Assembly (NCBI GenBank): GCA_021018995.1
Contig: CM037595.1
Coordinates: 92,578,491 to 92,642,490, forward strand
Source: Chloranthus sessilifolius
Lineage: Eukaryota > Streptophyta > Magnoliopsida > Chloranthales > Chloranthaceae
Reading direction: 5' to 3'
Length of the DNA: 64,000 nt
The notes under the pieces: model-generated
Database searches by the model: none
Told to the model about the DNA's origin: nothing
The model's input: only the letters and a program-made list of their open reading frames with translations
Program-made: the position numbers and the translations under genes
Shown here: positions 44,476-54,808 of the stretch, one piece after another
How positions within the stretch are numbered: position 1 is the stretch's first letter
How the letters are laid out: every line of letters begins with the position of its first letter

Positions 44476-45230
44476 ATAATTATCTAAATGCTCCCGAAAC
44501 CATAAATATCCACCTTAAGACTAAAAATTACATTAAAAAAAGTGAAAAAAAAATCATATTTCTTCTCACTGGGGAACTCTTTAACTTTCTTTCTGCTCCT
44601 CGCTCACTCCTCGTAAGAGTGGGTTTTAGAATTTGCGGCTTTAAGGCTTCTTTCAGCGCTCCACAATTCCTCGTGTGTACTCTAGGCCGTGTGCGTTTAA
44701 TGGTGGCTAGGAGCGGTCAAGGAGTGTTGCCAAACACAAGCTTTATCTCATTTAGAGAAAGTTAGGCACCGTCTTGTGAGCGGTCCGTGCTTTGGACTTT
44801 AAGGTATGCACGGATTGATTTTTATGCTACGGGAGTGATATTTAAACAACAAAATGACGTTTAAATGATTATATACCGTTAATGATTTAAGATGTAATCA
44901 ATACCGTCATAGTTATAGATCATAATCCATAAGTGAAAGGGAAATGACCCCAAAAATTATATTTTTGTAAGGGTTAAATCATCTAATTAGTGGACTCTAA
45001 TACTAGATGTTCTTAATTTAACGGTTGATATTAAACTTTGCCAATCGGATGGTTCCCATTTGCTTATGGGCATATGATTCTTTGGCTAAAATATGCTCTA
45101 ATGATAGATTGCTACATGAATAATTTAGAGTGAGCTCAAATGTGCGTCACATGACATAAAACATTTTAATGATTAGAGATAAAAAGTATAATTTTAATAA
45201 TGGTAGTATAAAATTTGGAATAAAAATAAG
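44476..45230. other. no gene seen
   Basis: Mostly AT-rich; 44780-45010 has pieces like the Mutator-type MITE at 9258 (TTAAACAACAAAATGACGTTTAAATG), so a decayed relative may be present. Confidence 0.35.
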
Positions 45231-45837
45231 GGAGCCATTCATAGATTAAAATGTCGGAAAATTGATACGTATTGTCCGAGCCCAAAACTGATACGTATCG
45301 GACGGTACCGGACGATATATTGAATATATCGTTTAGTTAATACATACATATATATATATGACCGATATGGTACATTCAATGTACCGTATTGGTGACTTTC
45401 GATACCAATATGTATCGGTATCGGAAGAAATTTTGATCCATGGAGGCATTTCTTGCACTTAGAAATTAGCCCTTGCACCGAAGTTAAAGAAAGACTTAAT
45501 ATTTTAAGACCATGTGATGATGACAATGCAATCTGAGTCGTCTGATTTAAAGTTTGTGATCTAGAGATTTTAGTGCATAAAATTAAATCAAAATACGATA
45601 TTTATCATATGATTTATTATAATTAATTGTTAAATTATATAATAGCCTTTGACTATAGTTAATTATATGATGAAGATTATATTTTGTACTAATCTTTCGT
45701 ACTTAATAGCTTTAAATTATGGCCGGTAAATTAAATGATTTAGATTATGTTTTTAAATAGTAGAGGTCACCAAACTTGTAAGTCATCATTTTAAATTCGG
45801 TGTAATGGCCATGTTTATGAGTGTAAGTAATGAGCCA
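45231..45837. mobile_element. palindromic MITE, family A copy 4, with a hAT insertion in its left end
   Basis: Left end GGAGCCATT is split from the continuing GGCATTTCTTGCAC by a hAT MITE. The right end is GTAAGTAATGAGCC. The inner arms share family A blocks (GTGATCTAGAGATTTTAGTG, TGATGAAGATTATATTTTGT). It ends about 240 bp upstream of the glycosyltransferase start codon, so it may overlap that promoter. Confidence 0.7.
45240..45442. mobile_element. hAT-like MITE, family D, nested in family A MITE
   Basis: Ends CATAGATTAAAATGTCGG and, read inward from the right, CATGGATCAAAATTTC. Flanks GAGCCATT (45232-45239) and GAGGCATT (45443-45450) match in seven of eight bases. The interior has CGATACGTATCGG-type palindromes. 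Confidence 0.8.
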
Positions 45838-46075
45838 TTATAATAGTGGATGTCTAAAAGTCCAAAGCATGAACAGCTGAGAAGACGAGTTGGCTCACTG
45901 CCTCTTCAATGAGCCCTTGGTTCATTTCGCCGCTTCAAATTTCAAAAATAGCCATCGAACTCAAACAAAACACCCCCAACCCCGCAAAAACAAAATCTCT
46001 ATCTTCTCTCTCTCTCTCTCTCTCTCTCCCTCTCATATCCGATATCCGTGGCAATGAGCGAGGAAGCAGCAGACG
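45838..46075 (+). promoter_or_regulatory. promoter and 5' UTR region of the glycosyltransferase gene
   Basis: Contains a CT-rich tract (46005-46034), common in plant 5' leaders, and an upstream ATG at 46054. No certain TATA box. The space to the MITE is only about 240 bp. Confidence 0.45.
46005..46034. repeat. (CT)n tract in the 5' UTR
   Basis: About 14 CT units, 40-70 bp upstream of the start codon. Confidence 0.9.
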
Positions 46076-46092
46076 ATGAATCCCCACCCTGA
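46054..46092 (+). CDS. overlapping upstream ORF (12 codons)
   Basis: ATG AGC .. CCC TGA, out of frame with the main ORF and overlapping its start at 46076. If transcription begins upstream of 46054, scanning ribosomes would meet this ATG first. The A at -3 is a favourable context. No function for the peptide is implied. Confidence 0.4.
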   Translation: MSEEAADDESPP

Positions 46093-47866
46093 CAAGCCCA
46101 ACCCCCGCACCCGCCGATGGCGCCACAGCCGCGTCGGCACCGCTGCACTCGCCGCCATCTCCCTCCTCCTCTCGACCTCCGCATGGCTCTCCCTTGTCTT
46201 CTCCGCCACCAGCAACACCCCCTGGCACCGCCTCACCGACTGGGAAGACACCCCTCGCTCCTCCCTCCACTCCCACCGTACATCCTCCTCCTCTTCTTCC
46301 TCCATCTCTCACCTCCTCCACCCCCCTCCATCTCCTCTGCTAAACGCTAACTCCACCACCTCCCCCACCCCCACCACCCCATTATCTCTCCACCACATCG
46401 TCTTCGGGATTGCCGGATCCTCCCACCTCTGGCCCCGACGCAAAGAATTCGTCAAGCTATGGTGGCGATCTCCCCAAATGCGCGGCCACGTCTGGCTTGA
46501 AGAACCCCTCCCCGCCTCCGCCAACTCCTCCAATTCCTCCTCCTTACCTCCGATTCGCGTCTCCGAAGACATCTCCCGATTCCGCTACACCAACCCCACC
46601 GGCCACCCCTCCGGTCTCCGCATCTCGCGCATCGTCTCCGAGAGCTTCCGCTTGGGCCTCGCCGACGTCCGCTGGTTCGTCCTTGGCGACGACGATACCA
46701 TCTTCAATGTGGAGAATCTTGTTAGGGTTTTGAAAAAGTACGATCCTTCCGAGATGGTTTATATCGGAGGGCCCTCTGAGAGCCACTCTGCCAACACGTA
46801 TTTCAGCCATTCAATGGCTTTCGGAGGGGGTGGGATCGCGATCAGCTATCCGCTAGCGGAGGCGCTCTCGAAGATGCAGGACGAGTGCCTTGACCGGTAT
46901 CCGAAGCTGTATGGAAGCGACGATCGCCTCCATGCTTGTATTTCGGAGCTTGGTGTTCCTCTGACTAGAGAGTATGGCTTCCACCAGGTGATTTTTTGTA
47001 ATGTAGCTTCTTGCTGTTGTTTTCGAGGTTTTAGTTGTTAATTGTAGAATTGAATGTGGTTTGGTTTCTTACAGTGGGATATTAGGGGGAATGCCCATGG
47101 CCTTTTATCTGCCCACCCCATTGCGCCTTTTGTTTCAATTCACCATGTAGAAGCTGTAAACCCGTTTTATCCCGGATTGACTTCTCTCGAGAGTTTGGAG
47201 CTTTTCACTAGGGCCATGAGAGCCGATCCCGGGAGTTTTTTGCAGCGTTCAATTTGTTATGACCGGAAGCAACGGCTAACTCTCTTGGTTTCGCTGGGTT
47301 ATGTCGTTCAAGTTTTTCCGAACATTGTTCTCCCGAGGGAGTTGGAACGGTCTGAACAGACCTATTCTGCTTGGAACAGATTGAGTGGCCGGGGAGAGTT
47401 TGATTTCGACACTAGAGATGTTTATAGATCCGCTTGTAAAAAGCCGATTCTGTTTTACTTGAGAGATGTTGGGAAAGATGGAAATGCTACTTTGGGTTCG
47501 TATGGGCGGGCTAAAGGGAGAGATGATCTGAAAAGGAAGGTCTTCTGCTTTCCACGATCTGTTCCGCTCCGTAATGTGCGGGTTATCCGGGTCTCCGGGA
47601 ATCCACTAAGTGACAGTTGGCATTTGGTGTGTTTCTTATTTTTATTTTCTGAAATGAATTGAGTTGACTCATCATTTGGTTTCATCAAAGTTATTAACTT
47701 TGCAGATTTTTTTTTCTTCTTCTCTAAATTAGATTACAATTGCTTTTTCAATCAGGTGCCTAGACGAATGTGCTGCAAAGTAAATCAAACGAGTGATGAA
47801 CTCCTTGGATTAACAGTCGGTCAATGTGATAAGGGAACATTTGGAGCGGTTTCTGATTTTTTGTGA
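46076..47866 (+). CDS. DUF604 (fringe-related, GT31-like) glycosyltransferase, three exons
   Basis: Exons 46076-46987, 47075-47626 and 47756-47866 (introns 87 and 129 bp, GT..AG, all phase 0) give about 524 residues, normal for the family. Residues 20-44 form a hydrophobic segment after a basic start, typical of a Golgi type II membrane protein. A low-complexity S/P stem (60-105) is followed by HHIVFGIAGSS, LWWR, DVRWFVLGDDDTIF (DDD at 205-207, probable metal/nucleotide-sugar site), YIGGPSES, MAFGGGGIAISYPLA and YGSDDRLHACI. Exon 2 continues WDIRGN, LLSAHPIAPFVSIHH, QRSICYD; exon 3 has VPRRMCC. The substrate is unknown. Exon 1 is very GC-rich. Both MITE and uORF lie just upstream. Confidence 0.93.
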
Positions 47867-48525
47867 TTACTGATGAGAATATGGGATGATTACATGGTTC
47901 ACTCTTCATTATCAAGATGGCCCTTCTATTTCCCATGGAAAATTTATCACGTGGCAGTTGGGATTTTGAAAGGCCATACGTATAGATTTTTGACACCTGA
48001 GGTAAATTACATGTACACAGTAGAATTGAAGACATTGAGTATGCATACTTGAAGCTCGGGAAATTATATTCTCTGCCTTCACTTTTTGTTCTGAAGGTAT
48101 TTGTTGCTAATGAAATGAGCCATAGTTGTAGTTGTTATACTTGTTACTGTTGAAAATGATATAGTTAGTGGTTATTTTTTTATATATCTGAATTATTTTT
48201 GCTATACTTATGTTGTCTTCTGGTTTTTCAACCATGATTTTCTCTTGGTTTCCTATGTAGAATTCACATCCTGGGAAATAATGTTGAAATGTCTTGAATG
48301 TTTGCCATCAATGTTTTCAAATGGCATAAGCCATCGGTTCCATCACAGAATGTCAACTGCTTATGCGATTGCATAATCGCATATGCCATGGCACAACATT
48401 TTCTCTTTTAAAAAAATATGGAAAAGAAGAAAAATAAAGAAATGATAGAAGTTACAAAATTATTATGTAATTGAACTGTAAGCGTGGGTAATTATTTTTA
48501 TAGTTTTTTATTTTCAATTTCATTA
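47867..48525. other. 3' region of the glycosyltransferase gene, no further gene
   Basis: Probably includes the 3' UTR. 48315-48410 is rich in GCATATGCCATGGC-type motifs, like a hAT subterminal region and like 51480-51570. Confidence 0.45.
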
Positions 48526-48930
48526 AGAGTGCCTTTAAATCCACCCGCTAAATCTGAGTTCACCCACGCTGAAACATATTGACTGCATTGAATCAGACGA
48601 TGTAGATCGTTTATCGTCCCAATCTTTCACACGATGGATCTTGAGATCATGGGCGTACCATCAGATGGTCGTTTTTTCATTTCATGTGGTACACACTCAA
48701 AAAAGTGACCTTAAAATCAATTTTGAGCGTGCACGTGATGTTAAGGTCACTTTTCTGAGTTGTGCCACGTGAAATAAAACACTGACTGTTTGATAGTACG
48801 TCCATGATCTCAAGATCCATCATGTGAAAGATTGGGAGGATAAACGACCTCCATCGTCTGATTCAATGCAGTCAATGTCTTTCAGTGTGGGTGAACTCAA
48901 AGATACGGTGGGTGGATTTAAAGGTACTCT
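48526..48930. repeat. palindromic MITE, family B copy 7
   Basis: Nearly perfect palindrome over about 405 bp. Ends AGAGTGCCTTTAAATCCACC and its mirror (GGTGGATTTAAAGGTACTCT), then GAGTTCACCCAC, TTGACTGCATTGAATCAGAC and CCATCAGATGGTCG, each mirrored. TTCATTA lies on both sides (48519-48525, 48931-48937). It probably sits inside a hAT-like element spanning roughly 48318-49220. Confidence 0.8.
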
Positions 48931-49628
48931 TTCATTAATTTTTTTTATTTACATGCCATTAAGTCAATTAGTTGGCTAGCTGTAGAGTGAAGAAAATATG
49001 AGTGTGGAGAGTAAGAAAGAGCCCTTAGATTGTTGTAAAGAAATATTGGAGGTGAGAGGGCCTATTTATAGGCAAAAAGAAGAAAAAAAAAGGTGTAGCT
49101 AAAACACGGTCATATTTTTTGTACCGTTGGAGCATTATGCCATCTCAACGGTGAAATTATGCATGCCATCCTAGTATTTGCAGCAATTTTAACCATAATT
49201 TCTTATGCCTTGACTTATGACAACAATTTCTACCACAGAATTCTTTATAGAATTATTTCATGAAGCTAAGATTGGATATAGCATATTGGAAAATAACAAA
49301 TTTTCTTCAATTGAATGCCTAACGGTCCTAACCTTTCTCCATATTTTGAGACCGAAAAAGCTTTATGAGCACCTGCAGGTTTCTTAAACTTATTTAGAAG
49401 CATATGTGATAATTATATTGTTGTTGTGCACAAAAAAATCTAAGACGATGCTCATTAATCTCGTCTGTTACAATCTTGTATTGGCCCTAAGTTTGCGAAA
49501 TAGGAAAACCATATTGTTTTGTATCGTCCGAGACAAACTAATATGAGTTTGTATCAACAGGCTTTGATACTGATACATATTAGAGGATATGTTTCGGTAT
49601 TGTTTGAGATTTTAATGTAATATCAATG
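48931..49628. other. no gene; possible right part of a hAT-like element
   Basis: 49050-49065 reads CCTATTTATAGG, and 49130-49220 carries TATGCCAT and CATGCCATC motifs like the hAT-type region left of 48410. Ends not resolved. Confidence 0.35.
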
Positions 49629-50723
49629 TTATGTTGGTTACACTAACTGGCTTTGCCTATGTTGTATGCTTATGGTATATTCCTTTATAAATAAAGTATT
49701 CCCTTGGAAGTCCCTTAACTAGTAAGAAAAGGGTTGGGACTAATCAATAGTTACTGACGTAACTCCTGTTTTCATGTGTAAAATTTGTATTGAAGGGTCT
49801 AGGAATATCCATAGTGATGTAGCTGGTTTAAGGAAATCTAGAAATAATCAAGTGACTCTGAGGATCGTTTATATTGATGTATATGTAGTTTAAGAATATT
49901 TGTCTTAGGTGTGTAGGTAGTAACGTGTAACATTAGTTATTATTCTGTGTACTCTCTTTCCAACAAGCATATTGGTCAATGTATGTTGTGTCCCATAGTA
50001 TTAAAAGTGGGTTAGGGTGTCTCGATGCTCCTAACAGGCCTTCTCTCCCTCTCTTTCTTCTTTCTGTATACTAAACCTAGCACTAACATCCCCTAGAGTC
50101 TCCTCAATCTCTCTAATCCCAATCTGACTCCCCAGGAAAACCATTTTGGCAGTGTTACCTAGGCACTTCTACTTTTGGGAATTTTGCCGTGCCAACACTT
50201 GGTGACACCTTGACACTCCTCAACACGACACTTCTAGAAATGTACGAAAAAAAATACTACCTCATATCATCAAAGTGTACCTAGTCTCAACATGGCAAAA
50301 AGATTGCCATTTAGGAAAAACTGTGTAAAGTTGGTAAATTATAAAAGAAAAGGCTTTGGTGCTTGATAATTGTTTATATAATATGTGAGGTTAGAAAATT
50401 TTAAATGAAAAGACTTCAGTTCTTGAAAATCATTTATTTAATCTAGAATATTTTAAGTTTAACTCATGACATACATTATGTATATTTTTCATCTCTTTAT
50501 CAGTAGGTTTCTCTATTAGTTCTCTAGGATTCCCTTTAATTTTCTTTACTATATGTGTTTATATTATGTAATTTTTTTATTTATGTGTTTATATTATGTA
50601 ATTTTTTTATTTTTTAAGACCGTGCCGTTGTATTGGAATTTTTAGAAATTGTCGTGCCAGACACTGATAGCACCTCGACACCTGACACATGTTCCATTGT
50701 GGCCTTGTGGAAGTTACACTGCA
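49629..50723 (+). repeat. candidate 5' LTR of a decayed copia element
   Basis: Ends ACTGCA at 50723 and is followed by a primer-site-like sequence. A TATA-like TTATAAATAAAG lies near 49684. The left border is a guess (TGTTATGTTGG). 50554-50616 contains a 31-bp tandem repeat. Confidence 0.35.
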
Positions 50724-50726
50724 TTT

Positions 50727-50738
50727 TGGTATCGGAGC
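50727..50738 (+). other. probable tRNA-Met primer binding site
   Basis: TGGTATCGGAGC, one mismatch to the usual TGGTATCAGAGC, three bases after a CA end and about 200 bp upstream of an RT remnant in the same orientation. Confidence 0.6.
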
Positions 50739-50935
50739 TGGTTCGACCTTGCAATTGCCGACGTCAGCACTTTGCTTGCTGATGCAGCAATCCACTTCCT
50801 GAGGTACATTTTGGATCACTTTTGTCTCAGGATTGCATTTCTTCCCTTGTATCTTTGAATTGATGGTGTTTGGAAGCATTTAAACAGATTTACCATATCA
50901 TGTGAATAGTGCTTTTCACAGTTTTTTTGTAGCTA

Positions 50936-51335
50936 CTCCTCTTCCTTCAGATAAGAAAAGTGTTAGATGTAGATGGGTATTTACAATGAAACATAGAGCC
51001 GATGATAACGTTGAACATTATAAGGCTCGATTAGTGCCCAATGAATTTAACTAGACTCATGGGATGTAGAAGACTGGGAGGAGGACTCGTGGATCCTTTG
51101 GTATTGATTGCACTAACACTTTTGCTCTGGTTGCAATCTATTATTGCCAATAAGAAATGGTTACTTTACCAACTTGATGTAAAGAATAATTTTCTCCGTT
51201 GTCATCATACTGAGGAGGTCTATATGGATCTTCCTCTTGGTTTTAAGCTAGGGGGGAGTCTGGAAAAGTTTATAAACTTAGAAAAGACATCTATGGCCTT
51301 AAGCAATTTACACGAGCTTGGTTCTAGGGGTTAAA
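50936..51335 (+). pseudogene. copia reverse transcriptase remnant
   Basis: Pieces in shifting frames read RCRWVFTMKHRADDNVEHYK, ARLVPNEF, then ANKKWLLYQLDVKNNFL and EEVYMDLPLGFKL, the first half of copia RT (K-W-V, K-A-R-L-V, L-D-V-K-N-A-F-L, E-E-V-Y-M). It has several stops and indels and no YVDD part. It lies directly after a primer-site-like sequence, so gag, protease and integrase were deleted. Confidence 0.75.
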
Positions 51336-51465
51336 CAGTGTGCTCATTTACTATGGGATTCAACCGATTAGACTCCGAACTTCACATCGAAATAAAGACA
51401 AATCACAATGTTTAACTTTTCGTAGAAAAAGTAAGGCAAGACGAGAAATAGGTAAGTGGACACGA

Positions 51466-54400
51466 CGGGCATGCCCAATGATGTCATAGGTGATTGCATA
51501 TGCCATTTTAAATGGCACTGTCACATATGCCATGATGGCATATGCGATTGGAATGTGTATGCCATCGCATACATGTGAATGCGCTGGCATACTTCTCCAA
51601 CTGTCATATTTAAGACAGTTGGGGCTTTTTAATTTTTTTTGTTTTTTGCTTTTTAGGCCCCCCCCCAAAGCCTATATATGGGGGGTTCTTCTTAATCCAT
51701 CCACATCCATCTAAGGTATGATTTATATCTCTTTGGTCTATTTTTTGAGTGTTTAGTGCTCTCTCTCTCTCTCTCTTTCTTAAATCTTAAATCTTTAATC
51801 ATAGTTTCTTTTGCTCTATTTTGTAGTTAATTAAGTAAATAGTTAAGAGGTTCAAGCTTGAATCTTCATTCTTTAAGCAAAGATGGAGGAATTACTTCAA
51901 GAATCAAGAGACGAGTTAGAATTAATTTCTAATTCCAATTAAATTTTGTTTGATTGTTTTTCCTCCTTTTATTACACCTCATTTATTTATTTATTTAGTG
52001 TGGTTGTTAATCTCTCTACCTACTGTCCCACCTACTTCTTTAAATTACGCTATCATTATGTCTACGTCATCGAACGATGCTCTTAGGCCGACAAATTTCA
52101 CCTATTCGGGTTGGAAATATGGACGTTACAAGAGTGTAACCGAAAAAATAAGGTCCAATGTACCCTACACCCATGTAAGCATGGGGGAATAGGGAGACAC
52201 AAGCAACATCTTGCTTGGCAACCCGGATCGAATGCGAAGGCATACCCAAATGTCACGTCGGAGATTCGATAGAGATCTTGGAATGGATGGATAAGACTTC
52301 GAGGACGAAACAAAATAACGAAGTGATTTTACAACAATACTATGATGCTGATGAAGATGAGGAAGAACATGATAGATCTACTCCATCCACGACTCGTACT
52401 AGAAGACTACCACCCCCTAAAAGCACGTGGTAGAAAGGGGAAGGGAATAGACAAATTCTTCTCTTGTAGACCACATTTTGAGGATGTGGTAGACGCTAGG
52501 GGTAAGGGGCCATCCCAAACCACTATAGAAAATAGGTTTAAAGCTAAGGACCGACATGCCACTATTCAATACGCGGCTAAGTGGATGTACCAAGCTAGTG
52601 TTGCATTCAATACCGTAAAGTTAAAGAGCTTCAAAAATAATGGTTGAAGCTCTTGGACAATTTAGACCTGGCCTAAAACCTCCATCATATCATGAGATAA
52701 GACAAACATGTTTTAAAAAAGAGGTAGACTTCACAAAAGTTTTTCTCGAAGAGTATTGAGAGGATTGGAAGACATATGGATGCTTACTAATGACCGACAG
52801 TTGGACCGATAGGGCCGGTAGGTCAATCATTAACTTTTTGCCAAATTGTTCTATCGGAACTATTTCATTAAATCCGTAGATACTTCGACCCATTCTCACA
52901 CGACCGAATATTTATTTTCCCTTATAGATGAGATGATAGAAAAGGACATTGATGCACAGTATGTTGTCCAAGTTGTCACGAACAACGGGGTAAACTTGGT
53001 GACCGCGGGTAGACTAATAATGGAACAGAAACCACACATATATTGGACCCCATGTGCGACCCATTGCTTAGACTTAATCTTAGAAGACATAGGAAAAGTG
53101 CATATTAAAACCGTAGCTAAGGCTAGGAAGGTAGTAGTGTATATGTATATGCATACACTTCTACTCCACCACATGCATAAAGCAATTGGGGGTAATTTGC
53201 AACGACTCACCATCACCCGTTTTGCTACGGCCTTCTTGACATTACAAAGCATGTATGCTAAAAGAGAAGAGCTTAGAAGCTTCGTAACTTTCACCAATTG
53301 GAGGAATGAAGTTTGGTCAAAGAAGGCCGATGGGAAGTGGGTGGCATAAACCATCTTAACCAACTCTTTTTGGAATAATGTTGTCCAATCACTTAGAGAT
53401 TCGCAACCAATCATAGAAGTACTATGATTGGTTGATGGTGATGAAAAGCCGGCTATGGGCTATATCTATAGTTTTATGAAGAAAACTATATAAAAAATTA
53501 AATCTAATAATATGTATAAATCTCGGCTCTTTCAACCCATTATTGACATAGGTGAAAAGAGATAGGGTGTCCAAATGTCTAGCCTATTGTATTCCGCCTA
53601 ATTCCCTATAAATCTCGCGGTTTATTTCTCTCATCCGAATCGGGAGGCGGCCGAAACAACAAATATTAGTGCTTTCCTTGACATTTTGAGAAGATGGTTC
53701 CGGTCTTCTGGACAAAGACGAGCAAGATTGAATTAACAATTCTTTTGACCGATACAAGAATGCTTAAGGGATGTTCGGAAGAGAAATTGTGGTTCGACAA
53801 AGAGAATTCAAAATACCTAGTAAGCATGTTTCTGATTTATTTTTATTACATTTCATTTTTTTAAATTAATAGTTTAATACTATAAATATATCTAATTAAT
53901 ACTAATGTTTGTAGCAAATTTGTGGTTGTCCCATGGAGTGGATTCGGTGACAAAATGTGAATTATTGACGAAGATGGTTGTTAAGGTTTCTGGCCTTATA
54001 TGTGCCGCATCGGCATGTGAACGAAATTGGAGCACATTTGAGATGACAACTAGTTTTTTTATATTTCATTTTTAGGCTCATAATTTTAATTTAATTGTTG
54101 TTTAAATTTTAATAGATATTAATATTTATTAAATATTTCTCTTAAATAGATACACACGAAGAAGCGGAACAAGCTTGAGCAAAAAATTCTCAATGATTTG
54201 GTTTTTGTGCAATGCAACTAAAAGCTACGGGATTGCTTTTTAAAAAATTGGGAACATCCATCTCTCTCGAAGACTTGCCATATGATTTTCTTTGGATGGC
54301 GGATGCCTTCCATAAGCGAGTCTTTGGAAATGAGCATCTTACGTGGAAGCAAGTGGAAGAGACCACTTTTGAAGATGAGCTTCCTATTGGGCGGAGGGGA

Positions 54401-54790
54401 AGATCGACAGCGGGAGAAGTTAGCTCATGCTCGCGTCAAAAAGAAGAAGAAGACAAGATACATGAAGATGAAGAAGCACCCATAGACAATATAGGCACCG
54501 TCTTAGTGAGATCGGATGATGAAGAAACCGAGGAGGAAGAACAATATGTTGAAGGAGATGATTCGGATGATGACTGCAATGCAATCCACGATGATGGTGG
54601 AGGTGGAGATGTACCATTGTGGGTTAGAAACCAATGTGTTGAATTTTTGCCCGATCCACAATATCGTTAGGAAGTAGGAATAAATGTTAAGATACTTTTA
54701 CTTAAATAATATTTTTCTTCTTTACTCTTTTCCTTCTTTTTTTTTTATGTTTCTATGTTCATTTTTGTACTATTTTGTTTAACATCAATG
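51466..54790 (+). mobile_element. decayed autonomous hAT transposon (DUF659 type)
   Basis: The left flank of the coding part (51466-51600) is full of GCATATGCCAT-type motifs, as hAT subterminal regions are, followed by a TATA-like CCTATATATGGGG near 51670. The transposase relic follows (52066-54670). The exact terminal repeats and target duplication could not be fixed; the right side abuts a copia fragment. Confidence 0.6.
52066..54670 (+). pseudogene. hAT transposase, BED finger + DUF659 + dimerisation domain, broken
   Basis: BED zinc finger near 52075-52270: GWKYGRY in one frame, CTLHPCKHGGIGRHKQHLA in the next. DUF659 near 52640-53110: PGLKPPSYHEIR, YGCLLMTDSWTDR, VVQVVTNNGVNLVTAGRLIM, YWTPCATHCLDLILEDIGK. 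The rest of the catalytic domain (53110-53500) has TRFATAFLTL and VDGDEKPAMGYIY. C-terminal dimerisation near 53990-54220: CAASACERNWSTFE, then HTKKRNKLEQKILNDLVF, separated by an intron-like AT-rich gap. The frame at 54212-54670 is a highly acidic tail. At least four frameshifts or stops make it inactive. Confidence 0.85.
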
Positions 54791-54808
54791 ACACTCTAGA
54801 ACTAGCTG

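Noticed and set aside
45935..46572. Long minus-strand and alternative-frame ORFs over the glycosyltransferase exon 1
   Set aside because: They are by-products of the GC-rich coding exon; only the 46076 frame shows domain motifs and splices in phase.
49500..49620. GTATCGTCCGAGAC-type sequence like family D MITEs
   Set aside because: No paired ends or target duplication could be found.
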